64,000 bases of DNA from Ricinus communis (Eukaryota > Streptophyta > Magnoliopsida > Malpighiales > Euphorbiaceae), in NCBI RefSeq assembly GCF_019578655.1, contig NC_063265.1, positions 6,296,501 through 6,360,500 of the forward strand, read 5' to 3'. The notes beneath the pieces were generated by a model. It did no database searches. It saw nothing but the letters and a program-made list of their open reading frames with translations, and was not told where the DNA came from. The first letter of the stretch is position 1, and every line of letters begins with the position of its first letter. Both the position numbers and the translations under genes were made by a program. Positions 13,601 through 26,512 of the stretch are shown in pieces.

Positions 13601-16600
13601 ATTTTAACTTGGATTTTTCACTTACAATTGAGAAATTAAAGACTCCTTTCAAGTCTATTTAAATAGGTCTCTTAGTTTGAGTAGCTATTTCTAATTGTAA
13701 ATTTTTTTGTTAATTGATAAAAATATGATTATCAAAACAAGAAAAAAGTTGAATTTAATTATAATAAAGAAATAATTTGATATTTTATTTATTAGAATAA
13801 TTCAACTAATTATTAAAATCTATTAGTACTAAGATTTAAATCTATTAACTAATTAATTACACACATGTGTATGACTAATATGAGAAATTTGAAATAAAGC
13901 AACAACTGTGCATATTAATATTCTTTGTGAAAAATTGAAATTTCTTAAAATGTTTAATGAAAATAAAATAAAATAATAGATTAGGATAAAATTAAAAAAG
14001 AAATTTAAAATAGATTAATATTGTTGTAATATTATTATCTAAAATTAATACTATTGACAATTGATATATTTTATAATAATTTAATATTGTGATCGACTAT
14101 ATATGAATTTTATAATAATAGTAAAAAATAGAAAAAAAAAGACCGAAAAAAGTGATAATTCAAGGTTTAACATACAATAATGCTAGATTAGAGCTTTAAT
14201 AATAAAAAAATTTGATGAAAGAAAAACTTAAATAGAGATAGCCCTATTATATTATCCTTATTAAGAATATTGATTTTCTATATCCGACTGACCTGTCTAA
14301 GCCCGCCCAAAAATTTCTGAATTTGGACACCTTCCTTTATGTAAGCTCGCCTAAGTTTGAACCCGCAAAAGTTCGATTATTTTTTGAGCAAGCTTGAGGA
14401 TATCATTTCTTTGAAATCCCCCAAACAAGCCTGACCGAAAAATTATAAAAAAAATATAGTAGATTTTTTATGATAAATTGGGCTTGATCAAAAGTTTAAG
14501 CTTGTATAGCCGGATCAAAGCGAGCTCAGACCTAGATTTGAAAATTTCAAGCCCAACCCGAAGTTTGAATAGTGTTACTATTAATAACTAATAAATTTAA
14601 TAATTTAATAATATTTTATTAGTGATTACTGTTAATATATTAAATGATCATTGATAGTATATTTAATTTTAAATATATTTTATTTTGTTATACTATTTTC
14701 AATTATTAAAATTAATAAAATAATTTATAATAATATTATAGTTAATTTTATTTAGCTCAATTGTATTCATTATTATAAAATTATTTTAAAAATAGAAATT
14801 CAAATTTAAATTTCACTAATAAAAAGTTTATAATTTCAAATGGTAGAATTATAAATATCATAATTATTTAACTATTAAGTATAATTTAAAATAATAATAT
14901 CAATTATGAATTATTTAAAAAAATTATTATATTGGATGAACTTTTTTTTTGAAATAAGAGTTTTTCATTAATAATGATTAATAAGTATAACTTATGGCGG
15001 ACAAGTAAATTTGACTACGTTTAAGAAATACATACTAATCTTGCTATAACGATGAACTTTTCCTCTAAGCTCCATTGATCATGTTAATGGAACAATTTTA
15101 TACAGCATTTTTCTTGCATTTGGCTCATCGACAAGCAACACATTCCATTTGATGTCTATAATAAACCACAAATCGACTTTATTATCGTTTGGCGAGTCTT
15201 TAAATGAGTATGATCTTTCTAATATTATAATTAAATTTATGTTAATTCCCATGACGAAAGATAAATAAACTCCCATAAAAGAAGAATAATAAAATCCTAT
15301 TAAGGAAGATAAAACAAAAGACTCATAATATTTCATATACAAAATTAACAAACAACTAAGAAAAGTAAATCTAACATAAAATCCTAAACGAATTTTCAAT
15401 CAAATAAATTCATCTTCATTGTTGTGAGGCTTTGATTTATCTCCGAATATTGAAATCTTAGTAGTCATGAGATTTTCTTTCATGCATTTTTAATTTGCTA
15501 TTTATTTTCTCAAATTCACTACTTAAAAAAAAAAAACAAAACCCTAAGACATTTTACCATCAAAATCTATAAGTTTCGATCAATTCATATAAAAGAAATC
15601 AAGATATAATTTGGTTAGTTATTATAATTTGAAAAAACTATTAGAGGAGAAAATGAAAAAAGTAGCTAGCAAAGAGTTGAAATGGCTACCGTCGATGGGA
15701 AAAAAGCCACACCCGACAGTAAAAAGAGAAAATAAAAAAGAAATGTCTATAGGTGGCTAGGGTTTTCTCTTTTTATTATTAGGTAACTATTACAAGATTA
15801 TATAGAATCAATTTAAAATAAACTATTATTAATATATTTTAATAGGAATAATAATATTTGAATAAATAAAAGAATTAAATCAATTATCAACTGATAAAAA
15901 ATTCTAAAATAGAGTTGATACAATCTGTAATTATTTGAGACTAAATGAATTATTATATACTAATTTTTAAATATTTACTAAATAGTTTAATATAGATATG
16001 GAATAAAATACAAGTGTGAACTACAACACCTTTCAATCTTGCATTTTACTCATTTTCCAAAACTCCATCCTTTATTATAATATTTAGGTTTACTTTGCAT
16101 TTTCTTTTTTATTACAAACTTTGCATCTTAGTTAATTGGCATTTTAATTAATTTCAGATTTTAGTTCTTATATTTTTCATAAAAGAGAAGACAAAAACAA
16201 TATGTAAGAAAGTTATCAAAATCTATGACATGAAAAAGGCCTAATAAAAATAAAATCTAAGCATTTTTTAGTCAATTATATGCAGAAGTGGCGTTTGTCA
16301 TTAACACCGTTGGGTTCCAGCTTCAGAAGGATGAGGCCAAATGAAATTATTAATAGCGGAGCGAGGACCAAGATAATGTTGGATCAAAGTGACATGTTTT
16401 CTTGTCTCCTTTGTACTATTTGTTGAGATTAACCAAAAATTGAAAGTATTAATTTAATTTACCAACAGGATTTAGACTGATTGCATTTACCCAAGACTAA
16501 ATCTACAAAAGACTTTAATCAATTCATTTTTACTTTTTCTTTTAAAATTCAGAATCTCATATTTGTTTCATTCAAAGTTATCTTTTTAATATTTATCATT

Positions 16601-17090
16601 AACTGGAATAAGATTTTTAATATTAATGATATAGTATATGATAGTATTCATTTCTTAAAATAATTATACAAATTTTATTTTACTGCTAAAATAAAATCGT
16701 CGTTTTGATTGAAACCTTAAAGTTTATTATCGATCAATGCATATAAAAACAAAACTTTAAATGGGATTTTGAATTTTATTGATTTTAAAATTACAATTTG
16801 TTTGTTATGTATATAAATTTTATAGAGTTTAAAATAATTTTAGAGAAAAAAAGAAAGTTGGATAAAATTTAAAAACTGATTTTTGAAATATTATTTTAAA
16901 GAAATAAATGATGAATTTCAAATAAAAAATCTATTGACTTTAGTCATTCTTTTAACTATTAAATTATGTTTTTTTTTCCAAATTCATGACTCTTACAAAA
17001 TGGCGGACCGAACATTGCCTGAGGCACAAATTGTCTGGCGGCAGTAAGTATTGAAAGGCAAAGGCATAAATCTAGAAACGCAAAAGTCAG
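10666..17090. other. Gene-free AT-rich DNA with degenerate repeats
   Basis: Six kilobases with no supportable gene. It contains the repeat-like stretch at 14280-14575 noted under the AMP deaminase intron, a short inverted motif (AAAGTGGCGA near 13060 against TCGCCACTTT near 13119), and long AT-rich low-complexity runs. A 106-codon open frame on the minus strand at 15079-15399 has no recognisable domains and is taken as chance. Confidence 0.5.
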
Positions 17091-17094
17091 GACT

Positions 17095-17098
17095 AAAA
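17095..17098 (-). terminator. Pol III oligo-T terminator of tRNA-iMet
   Basis: TTTT on the minus strand, about 22 nt beyond the tRNA 3' end; the first T4 run after the gene and therefore the likely RNA polymerase III stop. Confidence 0.6.
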
Positions 17099-17120
17099 GG
17101 TAAACACGGAAGCCACTCTA

Positions 17121-17192
17121 TATCAGAGCCAGGTTTCGATCCTGGGACCTGTGGGTTATGGGCCCACCACGCTTCCGCTGCGCCACTCTGAT
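17121..17192 (-). tRNA. Initiator tRNA-Met (CAT)
   Basis: The 72-nt minus-strand sequence starts AUCAGAGUGGCGCAGCGG, has the anticodon loop CCCAUAACCC (anticodon CAU) and the T arm GGAUCGAAACC, and ends CUGAUA without encoded CCA. The acceptor arm pairs AUCAGAG with CUCUGAU. Starting with A and carrying AUCGAAA in the T loop is diagnostic of eukaryotic initiator tRNA-Met rather than the elongator. It has no intron. A CAACAAT motif just upstream (around 17191-17200) resembles the CAA start motif of plant tRNA genes. Confidence 0.97.
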
Positions 17193-20100
17193 TGTTGTTC
17201 AACAAAGCAGGAATAAACTCAAAAACAAAGTAGGTCAGGAAAACGTGCCCCTGGCGTGCAGAGTGTGAAATGCTGATGGTGTTGCAATACATTCTGGCAC
17301 ATTATAATCAGGCGATTATTCCTGTTTCCTAAGAGAAGAATCAAAAATAAATTTTAATTGACTATATTTTGGAACTGATGGTACACTATTTTCAGTTTTC
17401 ACCAACATTTGAACTTTCATGAATCACTCTTTTCACGCAACCTGGTTGATATTTTTCACTTGCGAGAGCTGAAGGAGCTCATTTGGATCTCTTCATCAAC
17501 CATCCACCAATTTTAATATACTCATTGTTCTCCAATTAATAAAACGAAAGCTCATCATATCAACCCTCATCTTTACCCTGCACGCCATATTGGATCGTAA
17601 TCTTTTCTTCATCCCAATTAAAAACCTAATGTTTTAAAATTACTCCAATGAAAATCCTGCATTAATATTTTTTTATTCTAACTTTTTATTCAATATTCTC
17701 TATTCTAATTTTCACCTTTTTTCTAAAAATATTTATACTTAAACTTTTCTTCATCTTCGTAGCTATACCTTATCTTTCAAACTATCTATTCCACCATCAA
17801 TATATCCATCTCCATCACAAGTCATAAACCCTTCTCCTTTCTCATTCGAATCACACCCCAAATCAAACCCATCAAAGCTCATGCCAAACTCATCCAAATT
17901 CAAACCCATTTGCTACATACCTTTCTCATAAATAGTATTGCAGCAAAAGGGCGGAACTACCTTGGAGCTGGGGTGGCTGTAGTACTAGATAGTTTTGGAA
18001 AAAAAAAAAAATATATATTATCTTTTAACTTTTTTAATTTATTCTAGTTCGGAGATAATTTATAAAAAATATAATTAAAAGAATACAATTTTAACTCGGA
18101 ATTAATTAGCAATTATTATTATAAAAATATATTTATAGTCTAACTCAGACTGACTAAAATTTCCGGTTACGCAACAACGCCAAGACAATGATAGCAACTC
18201 CTTTCCATACTGGTGGTGGTGAGCAACCAGTGAGCAGTTGGATTTTCTTTTTCTTCTTTTTTCGCATTTTTCTTGTATTTGTTGTTAAAGGCGAATAATC
18301 TTTTTGGGTTACAAGGCAAAGTTTAGGCCTTGATTCAATATGCATTTGTCGCTATTTTTTGTGTGTGAAGATGGTGGAATTGGGAGGAGGCGATGAAGAG
18401 TATCAACTATGGATTATGGCGACAAGCAATGACAGCAACATAATTGATGATTTTTTTTTTCTGGTGTTGATGGTGAGGTTGTGGTTGTGATGGTGCAATG
18501 ATGTTGGACGAGTTGGGATGAGGTGGTAAGAATAACAATCATAGATGATAACAGATAGATTTGGTGGCATGACGATGGATGGATTTTGGTGCAGTGGCGG
18601 CGATAGAGGAGAGTCGTAATAGGATTCGGTCCCGTCTATCTCGCATAGTTAGTATAATGGTATAAAGATTCAGTTCATCTAAGCCTAAAGAAATTCAAAT
18701 ACGAGCAGAGGCATATATAAGAGACTCGAAAGGTAAGAATACTCTATTCAAGCCATTCACCAGCAAATTATCTCACCTCATTATTATTAAAATATAAATC
18801 TAATTTGATTGTTGTAGTAAATATGGAAGCACCGGTTCAATATTCCCTCTAATCCTTTGTTTTTATAGAATCAGCCAGGGAAACAACGAATGAAATTAGA
18901 CTAGAAATCAAAACAGATTGACTTTATAGAAATCAAATAAGACTAGAAAGAAAATAAAAGTAGGTTTTGAAATTGGAATAGAATCCATTAATAATCCAAC
19001 TTGTCATTAAAGCCACAGGAACTATGAGCATAAGAATCAACAGATGACCGAACGAGGGCCACTAAGGAAAATTCTGTGTTTCCAACTCAGGACGTGCTTT
19101 CATTTACAGCAGGGAATATGGAGTAGTAGACTAACATCCTCCTTTTTATTTTAAAAAAAGCAAAAATTTTATGATAAATAATATTCTTTATTATACTTTT
19201 ATTTTTATAAGTATTAATAGTATATATATTTTTTTATTTTTCTAACTTTAGCTAATAATAAAATAAAATTAAAAATATTAATTAATCTTTTTGTATTAAT
19301 AGTATATATAAATTTTATTAAAAAGAGCAGCTTAAAGAGCATGTATTTATCTAGTTTATTAGTATTTGTTAAGAATCTCATATAAAAATAAAATAATTTG
19401 AATATGTATAAATATAGGCGGTGGCAACTCACTTTGACGGTACTTTATTGATATAATTAATTTTTAAAGTATAAAAGTTACTTTTTTTGGCTTCTTAAAA
19501 TACAAAATCACCATTATTAATCTTTTTGTATTATCGTCTAGAATGTAATCTTTTGTCACTGACAATTTAGAGTCCTTAATATCATTTTGCTAAATAAAAA
19601 TAATTTATAAGCAATCAAAATTGTAGCACTGGATTTATGTTATTATGACAAACTAATGTAGAATTAGTCGTTTAACCGTGATTTATACTGCCGCTATTTT
19701 TATTTTAATTATAAAATAAAATTTATAAATAAAATTTATAAATAAAATTTAATAAAAAATTAATATCAGTATTAATTTATAATATTTTAAAAAAATAGCA
19801 AACTAATTATTTTAAATGTTTTTATAATTTTTATAGTATAATAATATAAAAATTATTTAAAAATATTTATTAATTAATTTTACTGTTATATAAGTTACTA
19901 CCATCAAAATAATTGAGATTATTATTTTTTAGGATTAAAAATATTTTATATAATTATAAAATTAATTTATTATTGAATTTAATATTAAATATATAATTTA
20001 AGATATTATTGTTTAGAATTAAAATTATTATCTAATTATCTAATTAGTTTATTAATTAATATAATATTAAAATATAATTAATATGCTATTTCTTAAGATA

Positions 20101-20789
20101 GAATTAATATCATTATCTGATTAGAAAAATATTTATTAGTTAATATACTATATTTTTTAGGATTAGAGTCATGTAACTTATTAATTAATAAACTAATAAA
20201 AAAGTTATAAAATTACACATAAATTTGAATCTCATGTGTCAAAAACAAGTAGATATGTCAAAATAAAAATTTCATGTATCAAAAATTAAACACACATATC
20301 AAAAATATTTTAGGCTGAAAATTTTATATATATACTATTTTGTTAGAATTAAGTTTGGCTATAACCAATTCTATATAAATTTGGATATATAGAATTATAA
20401 ATTAATTTTGACTTCATTCAAAGCACATAAAATTTATATTTACAAATGAATTCTATAAATTTTATTAATTTCAATCAAACACAATATAAGTGTATATATA
20501 TCAAATCGATAGATGATCTATACATATATATTTATTAATTTTAAATAACTAAATATGTGTCAATTATTAATGCTGAAGAATAAAAAAAATACTAATACAT
20601 ATATGTCATTTTTCTGTTCATTACAGTATATAAACATAATATAGGTAGGAATTAGCCATTATGACAATAATTTCGCCAACAATTACAACCAATTAGATGT
20701 GTGCAATATATATGCGAGATCATGCAAATCAATCTTAAACATTTTTTTTCATGGACTAAAAGAAAGAAAGTTATTGTTTAGACTTAGTA

Positions 20790-20930
20790 TATGTCTCTAT
20801 CTATACACCAAACCAATGAATATTTGACACATATTCATTAGTTCTAAATAACAGATATGTGTCAATTATCTACTACCAAAATATAAAACACTTACAGTAT
20901 TTATTATTCTCTTATTTGTTATAGTATATA
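20790..20930. repeat. Small dispersed repeat with TGACACATAT palindrome
   Basis: The core has TGACACATAT, a ~20-bp spacer, and ATATGTGTCA, a perfect 10-bp inverted repeat able to form a hairpin. Diverged relatives occur at 20490-20600 (AATATGTGTCAATTAT half kept) and at 32165-32260 (ACCTATATACCAAATCAATAAATG, then TTGACACATATTTATTAG). All three share a CTATA.ACCAAA(C/T)CAAT.AATG approach to the hairpin. Probably a MITE-like family; the ends are not resolved. Confidence 0.5.
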
Positions 20931-21064
20931 CACCAATCTTATATAAAATTTCTCTGAAAACAAACTCTTCGTGGCCAATGAATCACAATTCTTCATGGTT
21001 ATTAAAGGATTAAAATATGTCTTCACCAATGCTTAGGGTTAAAATATTTAACCTACTCACTTAT

Positions 21065-21532
21065 TCATATAAATCTAGCCCTTAGAAAACTTTGACTATT
21101 ATTGATTAAAAAATTTATTTTGACAAAAATGGATGGAAGGATATCGAAAATGACCTTGGTGCATCTTATACCTGTATCGGTGGTTCCTTGCAACATGATC
21201 AAACCTAACAAAAAGATAGATTTCATTGCCAAATAACCATGACGACATTTGCCGAACCATACATTTTTGGGCATGACTAACGTTCCAGTAGGTTCCTCTG
21301 TCAAGTATAAGTTGAAAATTAGACTATAGAATCGAGGGAGTTGAAGTTGAGAACCCAATTCTCTTAAAATGCATGAATGCATGTAATTCGTCAAGAATCT
21401 GAAATAATACATTTGAAAAAAAGGAAAAATGAAAAATGATAATAGCACAACTTGATTGGAGAATAGAGAATATTTCTCCATTTGTAGCAACATTTCCGGA
21501 CCAACTAGATTGGAGTAATATCTTTCAACCAA
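21065..21532 (-). other. Unrecognised 155-codon open frame
   Basis: This frame is long for DNA of this composition. The middle (LTEEPTGTLVMPKNVWFGKC) has a less AT-biased residue mix than its ends, which are rich in Phe, Ile and Leu. I recognise no family and see no flanking exons. It could be a decayed gene or transposon fragment, or chance. Confidence 0.15.
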
Positions 21533-22057
21533 TAGTTCGTCCCTAACTCATCTCTTTATGCTGTTAACCTTCTCCTTTTCTAGGATAAGGTCAATGACTG
21601 ATCTCTTTCTCGTGTATTTTGGTTAACCTTCTCCTTTTATAGGACATGTCTGGTTGGAAGTTAAAAAAAGGTTTCTCTTTTATTACAAGTAGAGGGAAAG
21701 GAACTTGAATTTAAAACTTTGGCCAAATTGAGATATGCACCTATGACGAGCTAAACCTACGTCTGCGTACGGGGTTAAAAGAGGTTAACCAATTAATAAA
21801 TTAACACTTGATTGGTGTGTGTATATATATAAACACTGAGACCAAATTTTCTTGACACAGATATATAATTCTGGTACATAAGTTTTTATGTTTCGTTGGA
21901 TTATTATTATTGTATTAATAATATTATATTATAACTAACACATTAAGTAATTGCACAAGTCTCGTCGGTGCTCTTCAATATTTGACACATACAAGACCAG
22001 ACATGTCTTTCAACATTAACAAATTGAGCCAATTTCTTGAAAGTCCTACCTTGAATT

Positions 22058-22157
22058 AGAAGGACCTCTACCACTGCCAAATTCGTTGCACTCGAGAGTT
22101 CAGCTTCTTGGAGACAAACTTAGAGTGATAGAAGGACCTCTACCACTGCCAAATTCG
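22058..22157. repeat. 28-bp perfect direct repeat
   Basis: The same 28 bp (starting AGAAGGACCTCTACC, ending AAATTCG) occur at 22058-22085 and 22130-22157, starts 72 bp apart. The perfect match suggests a recent small duplication. Just downstream (22200-22240) is a GGCCCAGACCGAGGACCCC patch of transposon-like composition. Confidence 0.85.
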
Positions 22158-22479
22158 AAAGTGGATGTTGAAGCAAGGACTCCAAATGACTGGTAGTTAG
22201 AGGCCCAGACCGAGGACCCCAAGAAATAGGGGCCCAACAAATTATATATATTATGTTATAATCATTGATTATAGAAAGCTAATTTTATTAAAAAGCCTAA
22301 TGACCTTAAAAATTTAAATATTTATGTTCTTTTGCATATTTGACCAATTTTTTAAATTTTTATTTAAATGATTCAATTTGGCTAGTATCACTAATAGTGG
22401 TTACAAAATTGGATACTGCTCTCTTAATTCATAAAATAATTTTAAAAATTCATACACTCTTAAAATATATGAAAAGTTA

Positions 22480-23405
22480 GCTTAATTCATGAAAATATAT
22501 GAAGATTATCGTTATTTTTCTTAATTCAGCAATAAATTTTGCAATTATAAAAAGATTTAGTATTTTTCATAAATTATTAAATTTCATAAAATTATCATTT
22601 TTTTTCGTAATATTATTCATTTTTTCGCAACTAGTAATTTATGAAAAAAATGAAAAAAATTGTAATTTAGCAATACTTTTCATAAATTTATCAATTTTTT
22701 TATAAATCATTAAATTCCGGAAAAGTAATCATTTTTTCGTATCAATTATTTTTTTGCAACTAATAACACTTACGAAAATTTAGTATGGCTTGTAAAAAAT
22801 ATGAAAGTAATTTAATAAAATATTTTGTAATTACAAAAAGATTTAGTATTTTACGTAAATTTATCATTTTTCCATAAGTTACTAAATTTTATAAAAGTAA
22901 TCATTATTTCATAATATCCTTCATTTTTTTGCAACCAGTAACACTGAGAAAAAACTAGTATAATTTGTAAAAAAATATGAAAAAGATTGTCATTTTTCAT
23001 AATTTAATAATATATTTTACGATTACGAAATGTTTAGTATTTTTTCATAAATTTAATTTTTTCATAAATCATTAGATTTATTTATAGTAATAATTTTTCG
23101 TAATACTATTTATTTTTTTACAATTAGTAACTCTTATGAAAAATTAGTTTAATTAGAAAAAATATAAAAATAATTGTCATTTTTCGTAATTTAGCAATAT
23201 ATTTTGTAATTATAAAAAATTTAGTTTATTTTTTATAAATTTATCAAAAATTTTATAAATCATTAAATTTTATAAAAGTAATTATTTTTTCATAATATCC
23301 TTCAATTTTCTTAATTAGTAACACATACAAAAAATTACTATAATTTATAAAAAAATGAAAAGAATTGTTATTTTCGTAAGATATTAATTATTTTTATAAT
23401 TATAG
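22480..23405. repeat. Tandem array of a ~190-bp AT-rich unit, about 5 copies
   Basis: A landmark near TTTAGTATTTTTCATAAA recurs at about 22554, 22670 (altered), 22840, 23031 and 23220. A second landmark, AGTAACACTTATGA-like, recurs at about 22632, 22757, 22935, 23126 and 23318. The last three intervals are 170-192 bp; the first copies are shortened. Within each unit the order is conserved: GCAATATATTTTG, ATTATAAAAAG, TTTAGTATTTTTC, ATTTATCATTTTT, CATTAAATTTTATAAAAGTAATCA, AATATCCTTCA, then AGTAACAC. No coding potential. Confidence 0.75.
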
Positions 23406-23777
23406 AAGTATAAAAGATTTCACAGATTATAATTCATTTTTATTTATAAAATTTAAATTAATTAATAATTAACGATGATATAAATACAATTAGTTTATTT
23501 TAAACAAAGTGACCTATAAAGCACCTATTGTTTATGCATATGTATTTGTCTTTTATGTTATGCATGGCTTTGAAATAGTTTCTTGCTTACACATAATTTT
23601 CCCTCAAGGGTACGTGTCGGTGATCTGCCATGAAGACTTCAATTTCTAGTACTAATTGTCTTAACAGAACATCACATTGCTCGAGGTTTTCTGTTTTCTT
23701 TTTTGTTTTTCCATATGGATGCTAGAATGTTAGAATTTGCCGATAAAATTGTAAAAATGGAACGGCTTACTTCTATA

Positions 23778-26512
23778 TTGTGGAATGAGAAAAGGTGCAT
23801 TTTAGCCCTTAACGTTTTAACACAATGAGTAAATTGGTCTCTAATCTATTTTTTGGAAGAAATAACAGTAAAAACTATATTTTTGTGTGGTTTTAACACC
23901 TCAACAGACAAAAGTATAAACTGTGATTAGTTGAAAATGATGTGGTAAATTTTTTGACTTTTATTTAAAGTGGATCTCATTTTAGTGCATAAAATCACTT
24001 AAAATTATAAAATTATTAATTATAAAACACTTAAATTTATGTTTTCTCTTTTAATAGTATATTCAATTTTTTTATTTTTTCTAACTTATTCAATCAACCA
24101 TGGTTTTTTTTATCCACCATTCCACCACCATCCATTATCACCACCGTCTCTCCACCATCTTTGGTGTTGCTTTAAGACCAACTGCCACCACAAAGCACTA
24201 TCACATCTCATTATCACCATCAAAGTAACCAACAACGAACCAACATATTTTAATTTTATTAAATTTCTCAAATACCTAAAGTGCTCTATCGTTCATTACT
24301 TTCTTCATTGCAAATGCAAGACTCAATATTACTGTCAAATGAAGCTTTTCTGGAACTGCAACAATAGTTATAGTCACTGAATCTGCATTAAGCTCCACTT
24401 TCAATGGTATCTCATTTTTCTCTGTTTCACTCAAGGTAACTATTAATCTGCCTCATTTAGTCCTCATACCAACTGTTGTGACCAACATTTACTATATCTT
24501 TGGTCCTTGGAGAAGAAAAGGTATGTTCTTACTCATATCCACTGGTTCACTCTCCCCTAACAAACTTGATTCATTGATGCATAAGCTATGTCATAATATA
24601 AGAACACCATTTGCAAGAACTAGATCTCTAATAGAATGTGAAATAAAAAAATCCATCAAACTGATAGTGTGCATTTTATGCATACTAATTATCATATTTT
24701 CTTGGCTATTATTGAAGTACTTATGCTTAATTATGGATTTTAAATGTGATTATTGATTTTCATGTTAGAAGGAACGCTTTGATGCAACATGAAGCTGAAA
24801 GGATGATATTTGATGAGTTTTCATAGAGATTGATGCTTTGGAGAATTTTGGATAAAATGGAGAAAAGATGGCAGAAGATCACTTCAGTTAGAGCGTGCCC
24901 GCGGCATATTCTAGAAATCCGAATTTGGGAAAAGAAGCTTAAAGTGATACTATTTGCCATGTGACTTTTTAATTTATTTTTGGGAATGTTTATTTACTAA
25001 AAACCCCTCACAACTTAAGGTTATTTTAGGAATTCTTAGGGATCAAGTTCTTCTATAAAAAGAAAAAGATGAAAAAGAGAAAAGGAGAGTTTTTTTTAGG
25101 TTTGAAGAAAAGGGGGCTACAAACTAGTTTTCTTCCTATCATCCATTGTTTTCCTTCTTTGCTTTATTTTCTCTACAACAATTATGTGTGGCTGAACTCT
25201 TTTCTTTCCAACTCAAGATTAATTAAGGTTTGAATTCATATGGGTTGTGAGATTTAATTATTCTTCATTATTTTCTCAAATCTATTAATATTCATGTATC
25301 TTCTATGTCTATTAGGAATTCTATTTTTGTTGATTGTGTGAGAAGGCCTATTACTCAATTATCAAAATAGTCTATGCCAAATTAGAATATTAAATCCGTA
25401 ATTGTTTAATTATTCTAATAATTAGTGGTAGAATAACATGCCCATGTTATGTGAATACATGATATAGTCTAAATGAATTCATCTTATGTATTTGTTGGTT
25501 AGGGTTGGGTTTCTCTAAATTGCATTGCTATTGGTAAATTAAATCTTGGAATCTTTTCTAGGGTTGTTTATTCAGTAAGAGAATTAATCAAATGGCTTCT
25601 ATTGATTAACGAAAAATTAAGGAGAAATTAGGTTGTTAGAGTTTCTCAACAACTATAACCAATTTATTAATGGATTTGGAAATTATATTTGCATCAATGA
25701 TCAATTCAATGAATTAAAACTGAGATTATACATTGGGTTGGAGTTTTCTCATATTGATTTATCTTCTCAAATTTTATTATTGCTTCTAATTGATTTCTAG
25801 TTTAATTTGTTTTGATTCCAAATTTAAAATCTCTCTAATTTTATTTGAATTTTGTTAAAGAAATAAATCTTACCAATCTCTATGGATTCGACCCTACTTG
25901 TCACTATTTACAAGTTGTTTTTATTTGAAGAATAGGAACTTATTTTTGTTGGATTCGACACCCATCACAAACACTAGAGAAAGACAAGTTGTGCAAGTTG
26001 TTGCTTCAATGACAACGAGGACGAGCCGAACAACGATGAGCATCAAAAATGTCGTAGAGCATCAACGCCGTCGCAAAGAATCAATGTCATCGCAAAGCAT
26101 CAAAGTTCTCGCGGAAAATCAACATGGACGCAGGATTTTAGAGGAAGAATAGAAGAAAAATGGCACTTTTTGAATACTTAGGATTTAATAAAGAAGAAAA
26201 AGGAAATAGATTTTGGGGATTCAATGGAAATAGGGAAGATAACTTCTTTTTTCCCTTCCTTTTAGTTTTTGTTTCTTTTAATTAATAAAAATATTACATT
26301 TAAAAAATTTAATTAAATATTGATGAAACACTCCTAATGTCAGTTTAATGGCAACTTTATTAGCCATGTCAGGGATAAATAATGAAAGTTCATTCTGTTT
26401 AGTTTTCAGTAAGATAGAAGGACCTGAATTACGAATTTTGTAAAGTTTCATAGCTCATCTGCTCTTCGGCCTCAACATTAAGGGTGAAAATGCACCTTCT
26501 CCCTTGTAGAAT
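23778..26512. mobile_element. Mutator-like (MULE) non-autonomous element with 9-bp TSD
   Basis: The element spans 23787-26503 (2717 bp). Its ends are inverted copies over about 30 bp (left 23787-23816; right 26474-26503 reversed). The shared core is AAGGTGCATTTT, followed by CCCTTAA.GTT; about 25 of 30 positions match. Immediately outside are TTGTGGAAT (23778-23786) and TTGTAGAAT (26504-26512), a 9-bp target-site duplication with one mismatch, the size expected for Mutator-like elements. Without the nested solo LTR and its TSD copy the element is about 1.4 kb. No transposase is seen. The interior (24060-24660) is less AT-rich than its surroundings and could be captured host sequence, but I recognise no gene in it. 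Confidence 0.8.
24657..25972 (+). mobile_element. Solo LTR of a retrotransposon with 5-bp TSD CAAAC
   Basis: The LTR spans 24662-25967 (1306 bp), begins TGATAGTG, ends ACACCCATCA (TG...CA), and is flanked by perfect direct repeats CAAAC at 24657-24661 and 25968-25972. The 3' end has the GGATTCGAC...GATTCGACACCCATCA layout seen at the LTR ends of many plant Ty3/gypsy elements. No primer binding site or internal domain follows, so it is a solo LTR left by LTR-LTR recombination. It sits inside the Mutator-like element and is therefore younger than it. The orientation is inferred from the 3' end motif. Confidence 0.85.

Larger units (their letters stand above)
17193..22050. other. Gene-free DNA with repeats
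   Basis: No gene supported. Contents: a C-rich, AT-free-looking patch at 17740-17930; a TE-like GGCGGAACTACCTTGGAGCTG patch near 17950; a G-rich patch at 18365-18620; and AT-rich DNA. A tRNA-like patch at about 18645-18715 (GTTAGTATAATGGTA, then AAATTCAAATACG) may be SINE debris. Two copies of a small palindromic repeat lie at 20490-20600 and 20790-20930. A 155-codon minus frame at 21065-21532 is listed separately. Confidence 0.5.

Noticed and set aside
16993..17292. Minus-strand 99-codon open frame across the tRNA gene
   Set aside because: It contains the whole tRNA-iMet; its apparent complexity comes from the tRNA sequence.
24039..24380. His/Ser-rich plus-strand frame of 113 codons inside the MULE
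   Set aside because: Low-complexity CCACCATC repeats explain the residue content; no domain recognised.
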